A stretch of 35,301 nt of DNA from Nocardioidaceae bacterium. GTDB taxonomy: Bacteria; Actinomycetota; Actinomycetes; Propionibacteriales; Nocardioidaceae. Position 1 is the stretch's first letter. Each line of letters opens with the position of its first letter. Position numbers and translations under genes: made by a program. The notes under the pieces are model-generated. The model did no database searches and was not told the origin of the DNA. It saw only the letters and a program-made list of their open reading frames with translations. The stretch spans positions 1 through 35,301 of the forward strand of contig JAURVT010000014.1 in the NCBI GenBank assembly GCA_030655315.1, in the 5' to 3' direction. Shown here piece by piece: positions 17,114 through 25,488 of this stretch.

Positions 17114-17197
17114 ACCGAGGTGGGGCGGCCCTCAGGACTCGCGCAAGCGCGTCCGGGTCCTTCCCGCACGGCCGCGACCGGCTGAGACGATGGTCGC

Positions 17198-18241
17198 GTG
17201 AGACCCGTGCGTGCGCTCCCCAAGGCCCACCTGCACCTCCACTTCACCGGCTCGATGCGCCACGCGACGCTGCTGGAGCTGGCCGAGCGCGACGGGATCG
17301 CGCTGCCGTCGGCCCTGATCGAGGAGTGGCCGCCCGAGCTGGTCGCGACCGACGAGAAGGGCTGGTTCCGCTTCCAGCGGCTCTACGACGTCGCCCGCTC
17401 CGTGCTGCGCACCGAGGACGACGTCCGACGCCTGGTGCGCGAGGCGGCCGAGGACGACGTCGCCGACGGTGCGGTGTGGACCGAGATCCAGGTCGACCCG
17501 TCGGGGTACGGCGCCCGGTTCGGCGGCATCACCGCGTTCACCGACCTCGTGCTCGACGCCGTCGCCGCCGCCGAGCGCGACACCGGCCTCGGCATGCGGG
17601 TGGTCGTCGCCGCCAACCGCACCCGCCACCCGATGGACGCCCGGACGCTCGCCCGCCTCGCCGCGCAGTACGTCGGCCGCGGGGTCGTCGGCTTCGGCCT
17701 GTCGAACGACGAGCGCCGGGGCACCACCCGGGACTTCGCCCGCGCCTTCGAGATCGCCCGTCACGCCGGGCTCGCCAGCACCCCGCACGGGGGCGAGCTG
17801 CGCGGGCCCGACAACGTCCTCGCCTGCCTGACCCACCTGCACGCCGACCGGCTCGGCCACGGCGTGCGCACCATCGAGGACCCGGCGGTGCTCGACGCCG
17901 TGCTCGAGGCGGGCGTGACGCTCGAGGTCTGCCCGGCGTCCAACGTGGCCCTCGGCGTCTACGAGACCTACCAGGAGGTCCCGGTGCGCGAGCTGGCGGC
18001 GGCCGGCGTGCCCGTCGCCCTGGGCGCCGACGACCCGCTGCTCTTCGGCACCCGCCTGGCCGGCCAGTACGCCATCCTCCGGGCCAGCCAGGACTTCACC
18101 GACGACGAGCTGGCCGACCTCGCCCGGTCCTCCCTGCGGGGGTCGTTCGCCCCCGACGACGTCAAGCGCGCGGCGCTCCTCGGCGTCGACGCGTGGGCGA
18201 CCTCAGCGGACGACGACGGCGACGCCGACACCGACCGCTGA
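17198..18241 (+). CDS. Adenosine-deaminase-family hydrolase
   Basis: Protein of 347 aa of the adenosine/AMP deaminase branch of the amidohydrolase family. Zinc and catalytic residues are in place: His13 and His15 (HLHLHFTGS), His197 with Glu200 (TPHGGE), His221 (RLGHG), and Asp278-Asp279 (GADDPLLFG). Odd points: the usual HLEGS/HLDG after the HxH is HFTGS, and the usual NTDDP is GADDP. The substrate may therefore be adenosine, adenine or another aminopurine. Start is a GTG at 17,198 without a strong ribosome site. It is divergent from tRNA-Trp/secE and followed by DUF4190-like genes after 51 bases. Confidence 0.85.
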   Translation: MRPVRALPKAHLHLHFTGSMRHATLLELAERDGIALPSALIEEWPPELVATDEKGWFRFQRLYDVARSVLRTEDDVRRLVREAAEDDVADGAVWTEIQVDPSGYGARFGGITAFTDLVLDAVAAAERDTGLGMRVVVAANRTRHPMDARTLARLAAQYVGRGVVGFGLSNDERRGTTRDFARAFEIARHAGLASTPHGGELRGPDNVLACLTHLHADRLGHGVRTIEDPAVLDAVLEAGVTLEVCPASNVALGVYETYQEVPVRELAAAGVPVALGADDPLLFGTRLAGQYAILRASQDFTDDELADLARSSLRGSFAPDDVKRAALLGVDAWATSADDDGDADTDR

Positions 18242-18292
18242 CGTGCTCCCGGGCTCCGACGCACCGACCCCCGGGCATGGGAGGCTAGGACC

Positions 18293-18844
18293 ATGAGCAC
18301 CTCCGACCCCCGCGACCCGGGACAGGACGACCAGGGCACCTCCTCCTCCGGCGGCGAGCCCGCCCCCGGGTACTGGGAGCAGCAGAGCCAGTCCGGCCAG
18401 GGCCAGCCCTCGTACGGGCAGCAGGGCCAGCCGTCCTACGGCCAGCCCTACCCCCAGCAGCCGTACGGACAGTCGCCCCCGCAGGGCTACGGACAGCAGG
18501 GGTACGGCCAGCAGTACCCGCAGCAGCCCTACGGCCAGCCGTCGTACGGCGGCCAGCCGCCCAAGCACCCCAACGCGACCACCGTCCTCGTGATCGGCAT
18601 CGTCGGCCTCGTCGGCGGCTTCTTCTGCCTGCTCCCCTGGTTCGCGTCGCCCTTCGCCTGGGTGATGGGCGGCCGCGCGCTCAAGGAGGTGCAGCAGTCC
18701 CCGGGCCGCTACTCCGGCGAGGGCGAGCTGAAGGGCGGTTGGATCTGCGGCATCATCGGCACGGTCCTGCTCGCGCTCACGATCATCGCAATCATCCTCT
18801 TCGTCAGCCTGGGCCTGGCCGCCGGCTTCAGCTCCTCTCCATGA
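18293..18844 (+). CDS. DUF4190-like membrane protein with Gln/Tyr/Gly/Pro-rich head
   Basis: Protein of 183 aa. Residues 1-95 are polar and low-complexity, with repeats of YGQ, PSYGQ and PQQPYGQ, probably disordered and cytoplasmic. Two membrane helices follow (about 95-120 and 147-172). Between them is [31 protein letters not shown], the small loop with a Gly-Arg and conserved Trp-Ile turn seen in DUF4190 proteins. Function unknown. The ATG at 18,293 follows GGGAGGCTAGGACC. It overlaps the next gene, a shorter relative, by four bases, so the two are translated together. Confidence 0.75.
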   Translation: MSTSDPRDPGQDDQGTSSSGGEPAPGYWEQQSQSGQGQPSYGQQGQPSYGQPYPQQPYGQSPPQGYGQQGYGQQYPQQPYGQPSYGGQPPKHPNATTVLVIGIVGLVGGFFCLLPWFASPFAWVMGGRALKEVQQSPGRYSGEGELKGGWICGIIGTVLLALTIIAIILFVSLGLAAGFSSSP

Positions 18845-19287
18845 GCGGCGCGGGCTGGGGTCCGCCCGGCCCGCCCGGGCCGGGCCCCGGCTACGGACCG
18901 CCTGCGGGGTACGGCCCGCCTCCCGGGTACGGCGCACCGCTGCCCGGGCCCGCACCCGGCGCGGTGGTGGCGCTCGTGCTCGGCGTCGTCGCGCTCGTGG
19001 GCGGGATGACCTGCCTGCTCCCGATCCTCGCGGCGCCCGTGGCCTGGGTGTTCGGGCACCGGGCCGTCCGGTTCATCGACCGCTCCGAGGCCGGCGCCTA
19101 CACCGGCCGCGGCATGGCGATGGCCGGCTGGGTCCTCGGCGTCGTCGGCACCGTGCTGCTCGTGCTGGGGATCGCCGCGGCCGTCGTCCTGGTCGTGCTC
19201 GCGAGCAACGGCACCTTCGACCCGCCCGAGCCCACCCCCACCTTCGACCACTCCCCCGACCTCGGGGCCCGGCTGCTCGGGACCTGA
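18841..19287 (+). CDS. Second DUF4190-like membrane protein
   Basis: Protein of 148 aa with the same plan as its neighbour: a Gly/Pro/Tyr-rich head (residues 1-38), a helix (about 40-65), the loop [21 protein letters not shown], a second helix (about 97-120) and a short Pro-rich tail. ATG at 18,841 overlaps the previous TGA (ATGA). The membrane parts of the two proteins align loosely, so they look like an old tandem duplication. Function unknown; membrane proteins of this kind may act as a pair. Confidence 0.72.
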   Translation: MSGAGWGPPGPPGPGPGYGPPAGYGPPPGYGAPLPGPAPGAVVALVLGVVALVGGMTCLLPILAAPVAWVFGHRAVRFIDRSEAGAYTGRGMAMAGWVLGVVGTVLLVLGIAAAVVLVVLASNGTFDPPEPTPTFDHSPDLGARLLGT

Positions 19288-19297
19288 CGCGCGTCCC

Positions 19298-19378
19298 CTC
19301 TCGTCCGCGATCTGATGCCTCCTGGTGGTCATCCCCCGCCGATGACCACCACGACGCATCAGGTCGCGGACGGGAGAG
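19298..19378. terminator. 81-nt imperfect palindrome between convergent genes
   Basis: CTCTCGTCCGCGA (19,298-19,310) pairs with the region 19,364-19,378. CTGATGC (19,312-19,318) pairs with GCATCAG (19,356-19,362), and TGGTGGTCATC (19,323-19,333) with GATGACCACCA (19,341-19,351), with a seven-base loop. It fills most of the 129-base gap between the ends of the second DUF4190-like gene and murB, so it can stop both transcripts. It is much longer than the other terminators here and may instead be a dispersed palindromic element. Confidence 0.6.
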
Positions 19379-19416
19379 CAGGCCAGGGCCTTGCGGGATC
19401 GGGGCTGCGGGGAGGG

Positions 19417-20448
19417 TCAGAGCGAGCAGCCGACGAGGACCGGCTCGTTGACCAGCTCGACGCCGAACTGCGCCCGCACGCCGTCGCGGACCTCGCGGGC
19501 GAGGGCGACCAGCTCGCCCGCGGTGGCGCCGCCGCGGTTGGTGAGGGCGAGGGTGTGCTTGCCCGACAGCGTGGCCGGGCCGGTGCCGTGGCCGCGTGCG
19601 AAGCCTGCCCGGTCGATCAGCCAGGCCGCGCTGGTCTTGACCGTGCCGTCGGGCTGGGGGAAGCGGGGGGCGTCGGCGGGCAGCGTCGCCGCGGCGTCGA
19701 CGTCGAGCACCGGGTTGGTGAAGAACGATCCCGCGCTCCACGTGTCGTGGTCGGCCTCGTCCAGGACCATCCCCTTGCCGCGACGCAGGCCCAGCACGGC
19801 CTCGCGGACGTCGGCGGCCGACGCGCGCTCGCCGACCTCGATGCCGAGGGTGCGGGCGAGCTCGGCGTACGCGACCGGACCGGAGAGGTCGCCGAGCGGC
19901 AGCTGGAAGCTGACCGACAGCACGACGTAGCGGCCGGGATCGGCCTTGAACCGGCTGTGCCGGTAGCCGAAGTCGCAGTCGGCGGCGGCGAACGTGCGCA
20001 CCCGGCGGTCGTGCCGGTCGTAGGTGCGGACGCTCGCGATCGTCTGCGAGACGTCCTGGCCGTAGGCCCCGACGTTCTGCACCGGCGAGGCCCCGACGAG
20101 GCCCGGGATGCCGGAGAGCGCCTCGAGGCCCTGCCAGCCCTGCGCGACGGCGTGCGCGACGAGGTCGTCCCACGGCTCGCCCGCCTGGACGGCGACGAGC
20201 GCGCCGCTGCACAGGTCGGCCTCCTCGGCGATCCCCCGCGACCGCACGAGCACGACCGTGCCCGCGAAGCCCGCGTCGTCGACGAGCAGGTTGCTGCCAC
20301 CGCCGACGACGAGCACGGGCTCGCCCGCGGCGTCGAGGTCGGCGACGGTGCGGACCAGCGTCTCGGCGTCCTCGGCCACCACGACCGAGCGGGCCGGACC
20401 GCCGACCCGCAGCGTGGTGAGGTCGGCGAGCGTCGGCGCGTCAGGCAC
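19417..20448 (-). CDS. murB: UDP-N-acetylenolpyruvoylglucosamine reductase MurB
   Basis: About 343 aa, an FAD enzyme that makes UDP-MurNAc for peptidoglycan. It has TTLRVGGPA at the start, FAD-binding VVGGGSNLLVDDAGF, LSGIPGLVGASPVQNVGAYG, the Tyr/Arg segment FGYRHSRFK, the catalytic Ser region WSAGSFFTNP, and a late Glu in VELVNEPVLVG. Start is uncertain: GTG at 20,448 (8-base overlap with hadB) or GTG at 20,466 (26-base overlap); I prefer the shorter. It is the last gene of the rpmG-hadA-hadB-murB run, as in many actinomycetes. Confidence 0.95.
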   Translation of the reverse strand: MPDAPTLADLTTLRVGGPARSVVVAEDAETLVRTVADLDAAGEPVLVVGGGSNLLVDDAGFAGTVVLVRSRGIAEEADLCSGALVAVQAGEPWDDLVAHAVAQGWQGLEALSGIPGLVGASPVQNVGAYGQDVSQTIASVRTYDRHDRRVRTFAAADCDFGYRHSRFKADPGRYVVLSVSFQLPLGDLSGPVAYAELARTLGIEVGERASAADVREAVLGLRRGKGMVLDEADHDTWSAGSFFTNPVLDVDAAATLPADAPRFPQPDGTVKTSAAWLIDRAGFARGHGTGPATLSGKHTLALTNRGGATAGELVALAREVRDGVRAQFGVELVNEPVLVGCSL

Positions 20449-20848
20449 CGGGGGCGACCTCGGCACGGGCCTGGCCCAGCACCTTCTCGCCCGCGACGGT
20501 GACGGTGAGGTCGACGCGCACCCGCCCCTCCTCGCCCTCGGTGGCGACGCCCGTGACCTCGAGCGCCACGCCGGCGTCGTCGTCGGGAACGACCACCGGC
20601 TTGGAGAACCGGACGCCGAAGGACACGAGCCGGTCGTCCGGGCCCAGCCAGGACGACAGCGCGCGGCCGGCGAGGGCCATCGTGAACATGCCGTGCGCGA
20701 GGACGCCGGGCAGGCCGACGTCGGTGGCCACGCGCTCGGACCAGTGGATCGGGTTGAAGTCGCCGCTCGCGCCGGCGTAGCGCACGAGGTCGGCGCGGGT
20801 GATCGGGAACTGGGAGGGGCCGAGGTCGGCGCCGGGCGTCAGGGTCAT
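20441..20848 (-). CDS. hadB: MaoC-like (3R)-hydroxyacyl dehydratase subunit HadB
   Basis: Protein of 135 aa, single hot-dog domain. The catalytic hydratase motif is YAGASGDFNPIHW, with Asp30 and His35. Downstream GVLAHGMFTMALAGRAL is also typical. In the known HadAB enzyme HadB brings the catalytic residues and HadA the acyl-chain tunnel, acting in fatty-acid elongation. The ATG at 20,848 overlaps the hadA stop by four bases. Between rpmG and murB the order is hadA-hadB only; no hadC follows. Confidence 0.9.
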   Translation of the reverse strand: MTLTPGADLGPSQFPITRADLVRYAGASGDFNPIHWSERVATDVGLPGVLAHGMFTMALAGRALSSWLGPDDRLVSFGVRFSKPVVVPDDDAGVALEVTGVATEGEEGRVRVDLTVTVAGEKVLGQARAEVAPGA

Positions 20849-21267
20849 GGCAGGTCCGTGGGCTCGGGGGCGCGGTGCACGAGGGTGGCGAAGGCGGTGC
20901 AGACGTGGGCGCCGGAGGCGTCGGTGACCTCGCTGCGGGTGCCGATGAAGTCGGCGCCACCGCGCTGGCGCAGGGTGTCGACGGTGAGCTCGGCGACGAG
21001 CACGTCACCGGGCACGACCGGGCGGGTGATCTCGAACCGCTGGTCGGCGTGGACCACGTTCTGCAGGCTGATGCCGACCTCGGGGTCGCGCATCAGGTCG
21101 GTCATCGCGCCGAAGGCCACCACGATCGGGAACGTCGGGGGCGCCTGTCCGTCCGGGCCCGCGGGCTGACCCACCGCGGCGGAGAACTCGGCGATCTTGG
21201 CGGCGCTGACGTCGTACGGCGCCGTCGGCGCGAACGTACGACCGGCCAGGTCGGGGGGAACAGGCAT
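20845..21267 (-). CDS. hadA: HadA-like dehydratase subunit (FAS1-like hot-dog domain)
   Basis: Protein of 140 aa starting MPVPPDLAGRTFAPTAPYDV. It has the non-catalytic hot-dog fold of the N-terminal MaoC group: PPTFPIVVAFGAMTDLM, HADQRFEITRPVVPGDVL and RSEVTDASGAHVCTAFATLV, without the Asp/His pair. It should form a heterodimer with HadB encoded next. I chose ATG at 21,267 rather than one 39 bases upstream because a TAGCGT -10 box ends seven bases before it, so the mRNA is probably leaderless. It lies downstream of rpmG on the same strand. Confidence 0.88.
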   Translation of the reverse strand: MPVPPDLAGRTFAPTAPYDVSAAKIAEFSAAVGQPAGPDGQAPPTFPIVVAFGAMTDLMRDPEVGISLQNVVHADQRFEITRPVVPGDVLVAELTVDTLRQRGGADFIGTRSEVTDASGAHVCTAFATLVHRAPEPTDLP

Positions 21268-21274
21268 GGCGCCG

Positions 21275-21280
21275 ACGCTA
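21275..21280 (-). promoter_or_regulatory. -10 box for a leaderless hadA transcript
   Basis: TAGCGT on the minus strand ends seven bases before the hadA ATG, and no ribosome site is present. Transcription would begin at or next to the A of the ATG. No convincing -35 was found. Confidence 0.45.
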
Positions 21281-21321
21281 CCAACAGGTGGCAGCGTCGA
21301 CGCCATGGAGTGCGGACTGCG

Positions 21322-21492
21322 TCAGCGGGTCTCGCGGTGGTCGGTGTGCGTGCTGCAGCGCGGGCAGAACTTCTTCATGTCGAGCCGGTCGGGGTTGTTC
21401 CGACGGTTCTTCTTGGTGATGTAGTTCCGCTCCTTGCACACGGTGCAGGCCATGGTGATCTTCGGACGGACGTCGGAGCTCTTGCTGGCCAC
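21322..21492 (-). CDS. rpmG: 50S ribosomal protein L33
   Basis: Protein of 56 aa: [20 protein letters not shown], then [20 protein letters not shown] and [16 protein letters not shown]. Two Cys pairs (CTVC and CPRC) make this the zinc-binding form of L33. The start is GTG at 21,492 with an Ala-Ser-Lys beginning typical of the family; GAGGTAGAG lies upstream. It follows tRNA-Met and precedes hadA on the same strand, the conserved actinobacterial arrangement (rpmG2 in M. tuberculosis). Confidence 0.96.
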   Translation of the reverse strand: MASKSSDVRPKITMACTVCKERNYITKKNRRNNPDRLDMKKFCPRCSTHTDHRETR

Positions 21493-21590
21493 GGTGCTCT
21501 ACCTCTACCTCTGGTCTTGGGTGGTGCGTGCGTCGCCGGCTGGGCGACGTGGTCTGATCTGCCGCCGTCGTGGCGGATCCGGTGTGGTGG

Positions 21591-21664
21591 TAGCGGGGGC
21601 GGGACTCGAACCCGCGACACCACGATTATGAGCCGTGTGCTCTAACCACCTGAGCTACCCCGCC
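21591..21664 (-). tRNA. tRNA-Met (CAT), elongator type
   Basis: 74 bases on the minus strand, starting GGCGGGGTAGCTCAGGTGGT. Anticodon loop CTCATAA gives CAT; T-arm GCGGG-TTCGAGT-CCCGC and acceptor GGCGGGG/CCCCGCT (with a G-U end pair) are intact; discriminator A. It lacks the three G-C pairs above the anticodon that mark initiator tRNA, so elongator is likely. Confidence 0.95.
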
Positions 21665-21697
21665 ACTGGGTCGCCGCACGTGAGTGCGGCGACCCCG

Positions 21698-21770
21698 AGC
21701 CCCTTTACGGAATCGAACCGTAGACCTTCTCCTTACCATGGAGACGCTCTGCCGACTGAGCTAAAGGGGC
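21698..21770 (-). tRNA. tRNA-Thr (GGT)
   Basis: 73 bases on the minus strand, starting GCCCCTTTAGCTCAGTCGGC. Acceptor GCCCCTT/AAGGGGC, anticodon stem TCTCC/GGAGA, loop ATGGTAA (anticodon GGT), T-arm TACGG-TTCGATT-CCGTA. It is 33 bases upstream of tRNA-Met, probably in one transcript. Confidence 0.97.
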
Positions 21771-21782
21771 AAGCCAGCGACA

Positions 21783-21811
21783 AAGATACATGCCGCCGGA
21801 GCACAGGCGAA
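21783..21811 (-). promoter_or_regulatory. Predicted promoter of the tRNA-Thr/tRNA-Met unit
   Basis: TTCGCC (21,811-21,806) and TATCTT (21,788-21,783) on the minus strand are 17 bases apart and start transcription a few bases before tRNA-Thr. It fits in the 47 bases between the pyrD stop and the tRNA. Confidence 0.55.
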
Positions 21812-21817
21812 ATCGGG

Positions 21818-22873
21818 TCAGGAAGCGGCGCCGCGCGCCAGCCCGCGGTTGATCCTGCGGGCCCACAGCGGGCCCTGGTAGACGAACCCGGTGTACCCCT
21901 GGACGAGGTCCGCGCCGGCCTCCAGGCGGACGCGCGCGTCGTCGGCGGTGACGACGCCGCCCACCGAGACCAGGGCCGTCCGGGCCCCCACCCGGTCACG
22001 CAGACGGCGCAGCACCTCCACCGACCGCGGCGCCAGCACCGGGCCCGACAGGCCGCCCGCGCCGGCCGCCTCGACGGTCGGGCGCGGCGTCCTCAGGTGC
22101 TCGGGGCGGGCGATGGTGGTGTTGGCCGCGCTGATGCCGTCCAGGCCCAGCTCGAGGGCCAGGTCGGCCACCTGGTCGACGTCGTCGTCGGCGAGGTCGG
22201 GGGCGATCTTGACCAGCAGCGGCAGGTGGGTGGTCCGGACGCCGTCGGCGGCCTCGCGGACGGCGGTGAGCAGCGGGCGCAGCTCGGCGGTGGCCTGCAG
22301 GTCGCGCAGGCCGGGGGTGTTCGGGGACGAGACGTTGACCACGAGGTAGCTCGCGTGGGGGGCCAGCAGCCGGGTGCTGCGCACGTAGTCCGCGACGGCG
22401 TCGGCGGCCGGCACCCGCTTGGTCTTGCCGATGTTGACCCCGATGACGGCGTCGGCGGCCGGGCCGGAGTCGCGCAGGGCGGCGAGCCGTCGTCCGACGA
22501 CCTCCGCGCCGTCGTTGTTGAACCCCATCCGGTTGATCACGGCGTCGTCCTCGACCAGCCGGAACAGCCGCGGACGGGGGTTGCCCGGCTGGGGGTGACC
22601 CGTCACGGTGCCGATCTCGACGTGGCCGAACCCGAGGGCGAGCAGGCCGGGCACCGCGGCGGCGTTCTTGTCGAAGCCGGCCGCGAGGCCGAACGCGTTG
22701 GGGAACGTCAGCCCCATCACCTGACGGGGCGCGTGCACCGCGGTGGCGGCGTGCAGCGCGGCCCGCAGCCCGGGGGTGCGGCCGGCCGCGCCGATCGCGG
22801 CGAACGCCTGCTCGTGGGCCCGCTCGGGGTCCATCCGGCTCAGCACTCGGTCGAACAGGACGCGGTAGGCCAC
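21818..22873 (-). CDS. pyrD: Dihydroorotate dehydrogenase (quinone), class 2
   Basis: Protein of 351 aa; oxidises dihydroorotate to orotate in pyrimidine synthesis and passes electrons from FMN to membrane quinone. An N-terminal amphipathic part ([20 protein letters not shown]) is the membrane-binding segment of class 2. [24 protein letters not shown] (with the class 2 catalytic Ser), [14 protein letters not shown] and ISAANTT follow, then the late SVGGV and [13 protein letters not shown] for phosphate binding. GTG at 22,873 is preceded by TACGCT six bases away, suggesting a leaderless mRNA; upstream in-frame codons overlap the kinase gene. Confidence 0.96.
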   Translation of the reverse strand: MAYRVLFDRVLSRMDPERAHEQAFAAIGAAGRTPGLRAALHAATAVHAPRQVMGLTFPNAFGLAAGFDKNAAAVPGLLALGFGHVEIGTVTGHPQPGNPRPRLFRLVEDDAVINRMGFNNDGAEVVGRRLAALRDSGPAADAVIGVNIGKTKRVPAADAVADYVRSTRLLAPHASYLVVNVSSPNTPGLRDLQATAELRPLLTAVREAADGVRTTHLPLLVKIAPDLADDDVDQVADLALELGLDGISAANTTIARPEHLRTPRPTVEAAGAGGLSGPVLAPRSVEVLRRLRDRVGARTALVSVGGVVTADDARVRLEAGADLVQGYTGFVYQGPLWARRINRGLARGAAS

Positions 22874-22879
22874 GTCGGC

Positions 22880-22885
22880 AGCGTA
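22880..22885 (-). promoter_or_regulatory. -10 box for a leaderless pyrD transcript
   Basis: TACGCT on the minus strand, six bases before the GTG of pyrD, with no ribosome site. It sits in the 22-base gap after the histidine kinase stop. The -35 would lie inside the kinase gene and is not obvious. Confidence 0.4.
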
Positions 22886-22895
22886 TCGGCAGCCC

Positions 22896-24653
22896 TCAGA
22901 GCGGCAGGACCGCGTGCACCCGCGTCCCACCCGGGCCGGGGGTGCACGCGAAGGAGCCGCCCACCTGCTCGGCGCGCTCGCGCATCGACCCGAGCCCGAC
23001 GCCGTCCGCGGTCGGCGCGGCCGAGCCCGTCCCGGCGTCGACGACCTCGACGCAGAGCCCGCCGTCCACCTGCGAGAGGCGGACGGTCGCGTCGTGGCAC
23101 CCGGCGTGGCGCGCGACGTTGGTGAGCGCCTCGGTGACGATCCGGTAGGCGGCCACCTCGACGGCCGCGGGGAGGGGCGGCAGCACCGGCGCGTCGACGT
23201 GGACGTCGAGGCGACGTCCGTCGGCGGCGTGGAGCGCGCGCACCTGCTGGCGCAGCGCGCCCACGAGCCCGAGCTCGTCGACGGCGGGCGGCCGGAGCCC
23301 CTCGACGAGCCGCCTGACCTCGACGATCGCGTCGGCGGCGTCGCGGCGCAGCGCGGTGAGCAGCTCGTGGGAGCGCACCGGGTCGCTGGCCTGGGTGTTG
23401 CGGGCGGCGTCCGCGGCGAAGGCGATGCCGGTGAGGGTCGGGCCGAGGCCGTCGTGGAGGTCGCGACGCAGGCGGCGACGCTCGTCCTCGACGGCCGCGA
23501 TGACGCCGGCGCGCGACTCCTGCAGCTGCTCGGTCAGCGCACGCGCCAGCAGCGCCTGGGCCAGCGCGGGCGCGAGGACGTCGAGCGTCGTGCGGTCCTG
23601 CGCGCGCAGCCGCACCTGCCCCGGCCGCAGCCCCACGTCCAGCCGCCCGACGGAGGTGTCGCCCGCGAGCAGGTCCTGGCGGTGCACCGCCGTGCTGGCG
23701 ACCCCGGACGACGCCACCACGCGCCCGCGGGCGTGCAGCGCGGCGTGCGGGACGTCCAGCGCCTCGCGCAGCGCCCGCAGCGCGAGCACGGGGTCGTCGC
23801 CCAGCGTGGCGCCGACGTGCGACGCCGCCCGGACAGGATTCTCGCGGTCGCCGAACACCAGCCGGTCGACGACGCCGCGGAGCGCGACGCGTGCGGGCTG
23901 GAGCAGCAGCGCGGCCAGCGCCGCCACGACCGCCGCCTCACCGACCTCGGGGGCACTCCCCCGCACCACCTCGAGACCCGACGCCACGCCGACGTAGACG
24001 GCGACGACGATCACGAGGGCGGCGGCCTCGACGACACCGCGGGCGATGACGCCGCGCACGTCGGCCACGTCCGGCCACCGCGTGCCGACGACCAGGGCGA
24101 ACGGTGCCGGCAGCAGCACGAGCGCCATGAGCGCGAACCCGGTCGGGGTCGGAACGAGGAAGGTCAGGTGCCCGGCGACCAGCAGGCCGGTCCCCAGCAC
24201 CAGGGCCCCCCAGAGCACCGCCTGACGCGTCCGCTCGGCACCCGGGCCCGTCGCACGCTCGAACCGCCACCACGAGGCGACCACGACGACGAGGAACTGG
24301 ACCAGGCCCGCGAGGCCGGAGGTCACGAACAGCGACGGGTAGAGCACGGCCAGCACCCCGGTGGCGACCACCACCCCCGCCGCCACCGCCCCGACCTGGG
24401 GCGCGAGCGCGCCGTCCGGGTGGAGCAGGAGCAGCAGCGGGACCACGACCAGCGCCGCCGACGTCGCGAGGACGAGCGAGAGGCGCGGAGCGGGCAGCAC
24501 GGCCGCGGCCGTGCCGGCGAGGAGCACGGCGACCGCGGCGTGACCGGCGACGAGCACGCGCGGCGCGCGTCCCCGGGCCAGCAGCGTCGCGCAGGCGGCG
24601 AACGCGACCGCGAACACCGCGGCGGCCGCGGCGGACACCTGCGCCTCGGTCAT
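22896..24653 (-). CDS. Membrane sensor histidine kinase, NarL/LuxR-partner type
   Basis: Protein of 585 aa. About eight to nine membrane helices (residues about 5-275) form the sensor, followed by a short GAF-like region. The HisKA_3 dimerisation helix [19 protein letters not shown] carries phospho-acceptor His400. The ATPase domain has N-box [10 protein letters not shown] (Asn512), DAGTG (539) and GVGLGSM (about 552). No other sensing domain is recognised, so the signal may be in the membrane or from lipids. It overlaps the response-regulator gene by four bases (ATGA) and is certainly co-expressed with it. Confidence 0.92.
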   Translation of the reverse strand: MTEAQVSAAAAAVFAVAFAACATLLARGRAPRVLVAGHAAVAVLLAGTAAAVLPAPRLSLVLATSAALVVVPLLLLLHPDGALAPQVGAVAAGVVVATGVLAVLYPSLFVTSGLAGLVQFLVVVVASWWRFERATGPGAERTRQAVLWGALVLGTGLLVAGHLTFLVPTPTGFALMALVLLPAPFALVVGTRWPDVADVRGVIARGVVEAAALVIVVAVYVGVASGLEVVRGSAPEVGEAAVVAALAALLLQPARVALRGVVDRLVFGDRENPVRAASHVGATLGDDPVLALRALREALDVPHAALHARGRVVASSGVASTAVHRQDLLAGDTSVGRLDVGLRPGQVRLRAQDRTTLDVLAPALAQALLARALTEQLQESRAGVIAAVEDERRRLRRDLHDGLGPTLTGIAFAADAARNTQASDPVRSHELLTALRRDAADAIVEVRRLVEGLRPPAVDELGLVGALRQQVRALHAADGRRLDVHVDAPVLPPLPAAVEVAAYRIVTEALTNVARHAGCHDATVRLSQVDGGLCVEVVDAGTGSAAPTADGVGLGSMRERAEQVGGSFACTPGPGGTRVHAVLPL

Positions 24654-25318
24654 CGTCGTCCGAGCCCCTGCTCACGGGCCCGGACGATCGCCTCCGAGCG
24701 GTCGACCACCGCCAGCTTGGCGAAGATCGACGACAGGTGGTTGGCCACGGTCTTGCCCGACAGGTGCATCGCCTGCGCGATCGACGCGTTGCGGGTGCCC
24801 GCGGCCACGTGGTCGAGCACCTCGCGCTCGCGGGGCGTCAGCCCGGGGAACGGGAGGTCGGCCTCCGACGGTCGCGCCGCGGAGAAGTAGCCGAGCACGC
24901 GTGACGCGACGCCCGGTCCGAAGATCGCCTCGCCGGCGACGACGCCGCGCAGCGCCCGGTCGATCTCCTCCTGCTCGGCGCCCTTGAGCAGGTAGCCGCG
25001 GGCGCCCGCGCGCATCGCGCCGAAGACGACGTCGTCGTCCTCGTACATCGTCAGCACGAGCACCGCGACGTCCGGCGCCGCCGCGGTGATCCGGCGGGTG
25101 GCCTCCAGCCCGTCGACGCCGGGCATCTGCACGTCCATCACCACCACGTCGGGGTGCAGGGTCTGTGCCGCGCGGACCGCCTGCTCACCGTCGACGGCCT
25201 CGCCGACGACGGCGAACCCGCCGAGCGACTCCACCAGCGCACGCAGACCGTTTCGGACCACGGGGTGGTCATCGGCGATGACCACCGTGATCGGTGCGGG
25301 AGTCTCCCCGTCGTCCAT
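24650..25318 (-). CDS. NarL/FixJ-family response regulator
   Basis: Protein of 222 aa. Receiver domain (about 10-125): acidic pair Asp16-Asp17, phospho-acceptor Asp62 ([10 protein letters not shown]), Thr90 and Lys112. LuxR-type helix-turn-helix (about 157-215): [20 protein letters not shown] and [15 protein letters not shown]. It is phosphorylated by the kinase encoded next. ATG at 25,318 has CATAGT six bases upstream, perhaps a leaderless start. Divergent small membrane protein genes begin 170 bases away and are candidate targets. Confidence 0.94.
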   Translation of the reverse strand: MDDGETPAPITVVIADDHPVVRNGLRALVESLGGFAVVGEAVDGEQAVRAAQTLHPDVVVMDVQMPGVDGLEATRRITAAAPDVAVLVLTMYEDDDVVFGAMRAGARGYLLKGAEQEEIDRALRGVVAGEAIFGPGVASRVLGYFSAARPSEADLPFPGLTPREREVLDHVAAGTRNASIAQAMHLSGKTVANHLSSIFAKLAVVDRSEAIVRAREQGLGRR

Positions 25319-25324
25319 GACCCC

Positions 25325-25330
25325 ACTATG
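25325..25330 (-). promoter_or_regulatory. -10 box for the two-component operon
   Basis: CATAGT on the minus strand matches TATAAT at four positions and ends six bases before the response regulator ATG. No ribosome site is seen, so a leaderless transcript is likely. Confidence 0.35.
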
Positions 25331-25403
25331 GGCCCGACGGGCTCCCGGCGACCCGGGATCACGGTCCTGGACGGGCCGGGACAGGTGCCCGACGATGGGG
25401 AGG

Positions 25404-25417
25404 CCGCACCGGTGCGG
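25404..25417. promoter_or_regulatory. 14-bp perfect palindrome in the divergent promoter region
   Basis: CCGCACCGGTGCGG reads the same on both strands and lies between the response regulator and the divergent membrane protein gene. It is a possible binding site of the LuxR-type regulator, though a GC-rich palindrome of this size can also occur by chance. Confidence 0.25.
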
Positions 25418-25488
25418 CGGGCGGGCGTCCGGCGCGACGGTGGTCCGGTGGCACCACTGGGGCGCCGCGACCGACCGAGGGGGACCTC

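Noticed and set aside
17100-17125. tRNA remnant: a minus-strand GGTTCGACTCCCC resembling a T-arm upstream of tRNA-Trp
   Set aside because: The stem bases around the loop do not pair well and no acceptor, D or anticodon arm could be found; likely chance.
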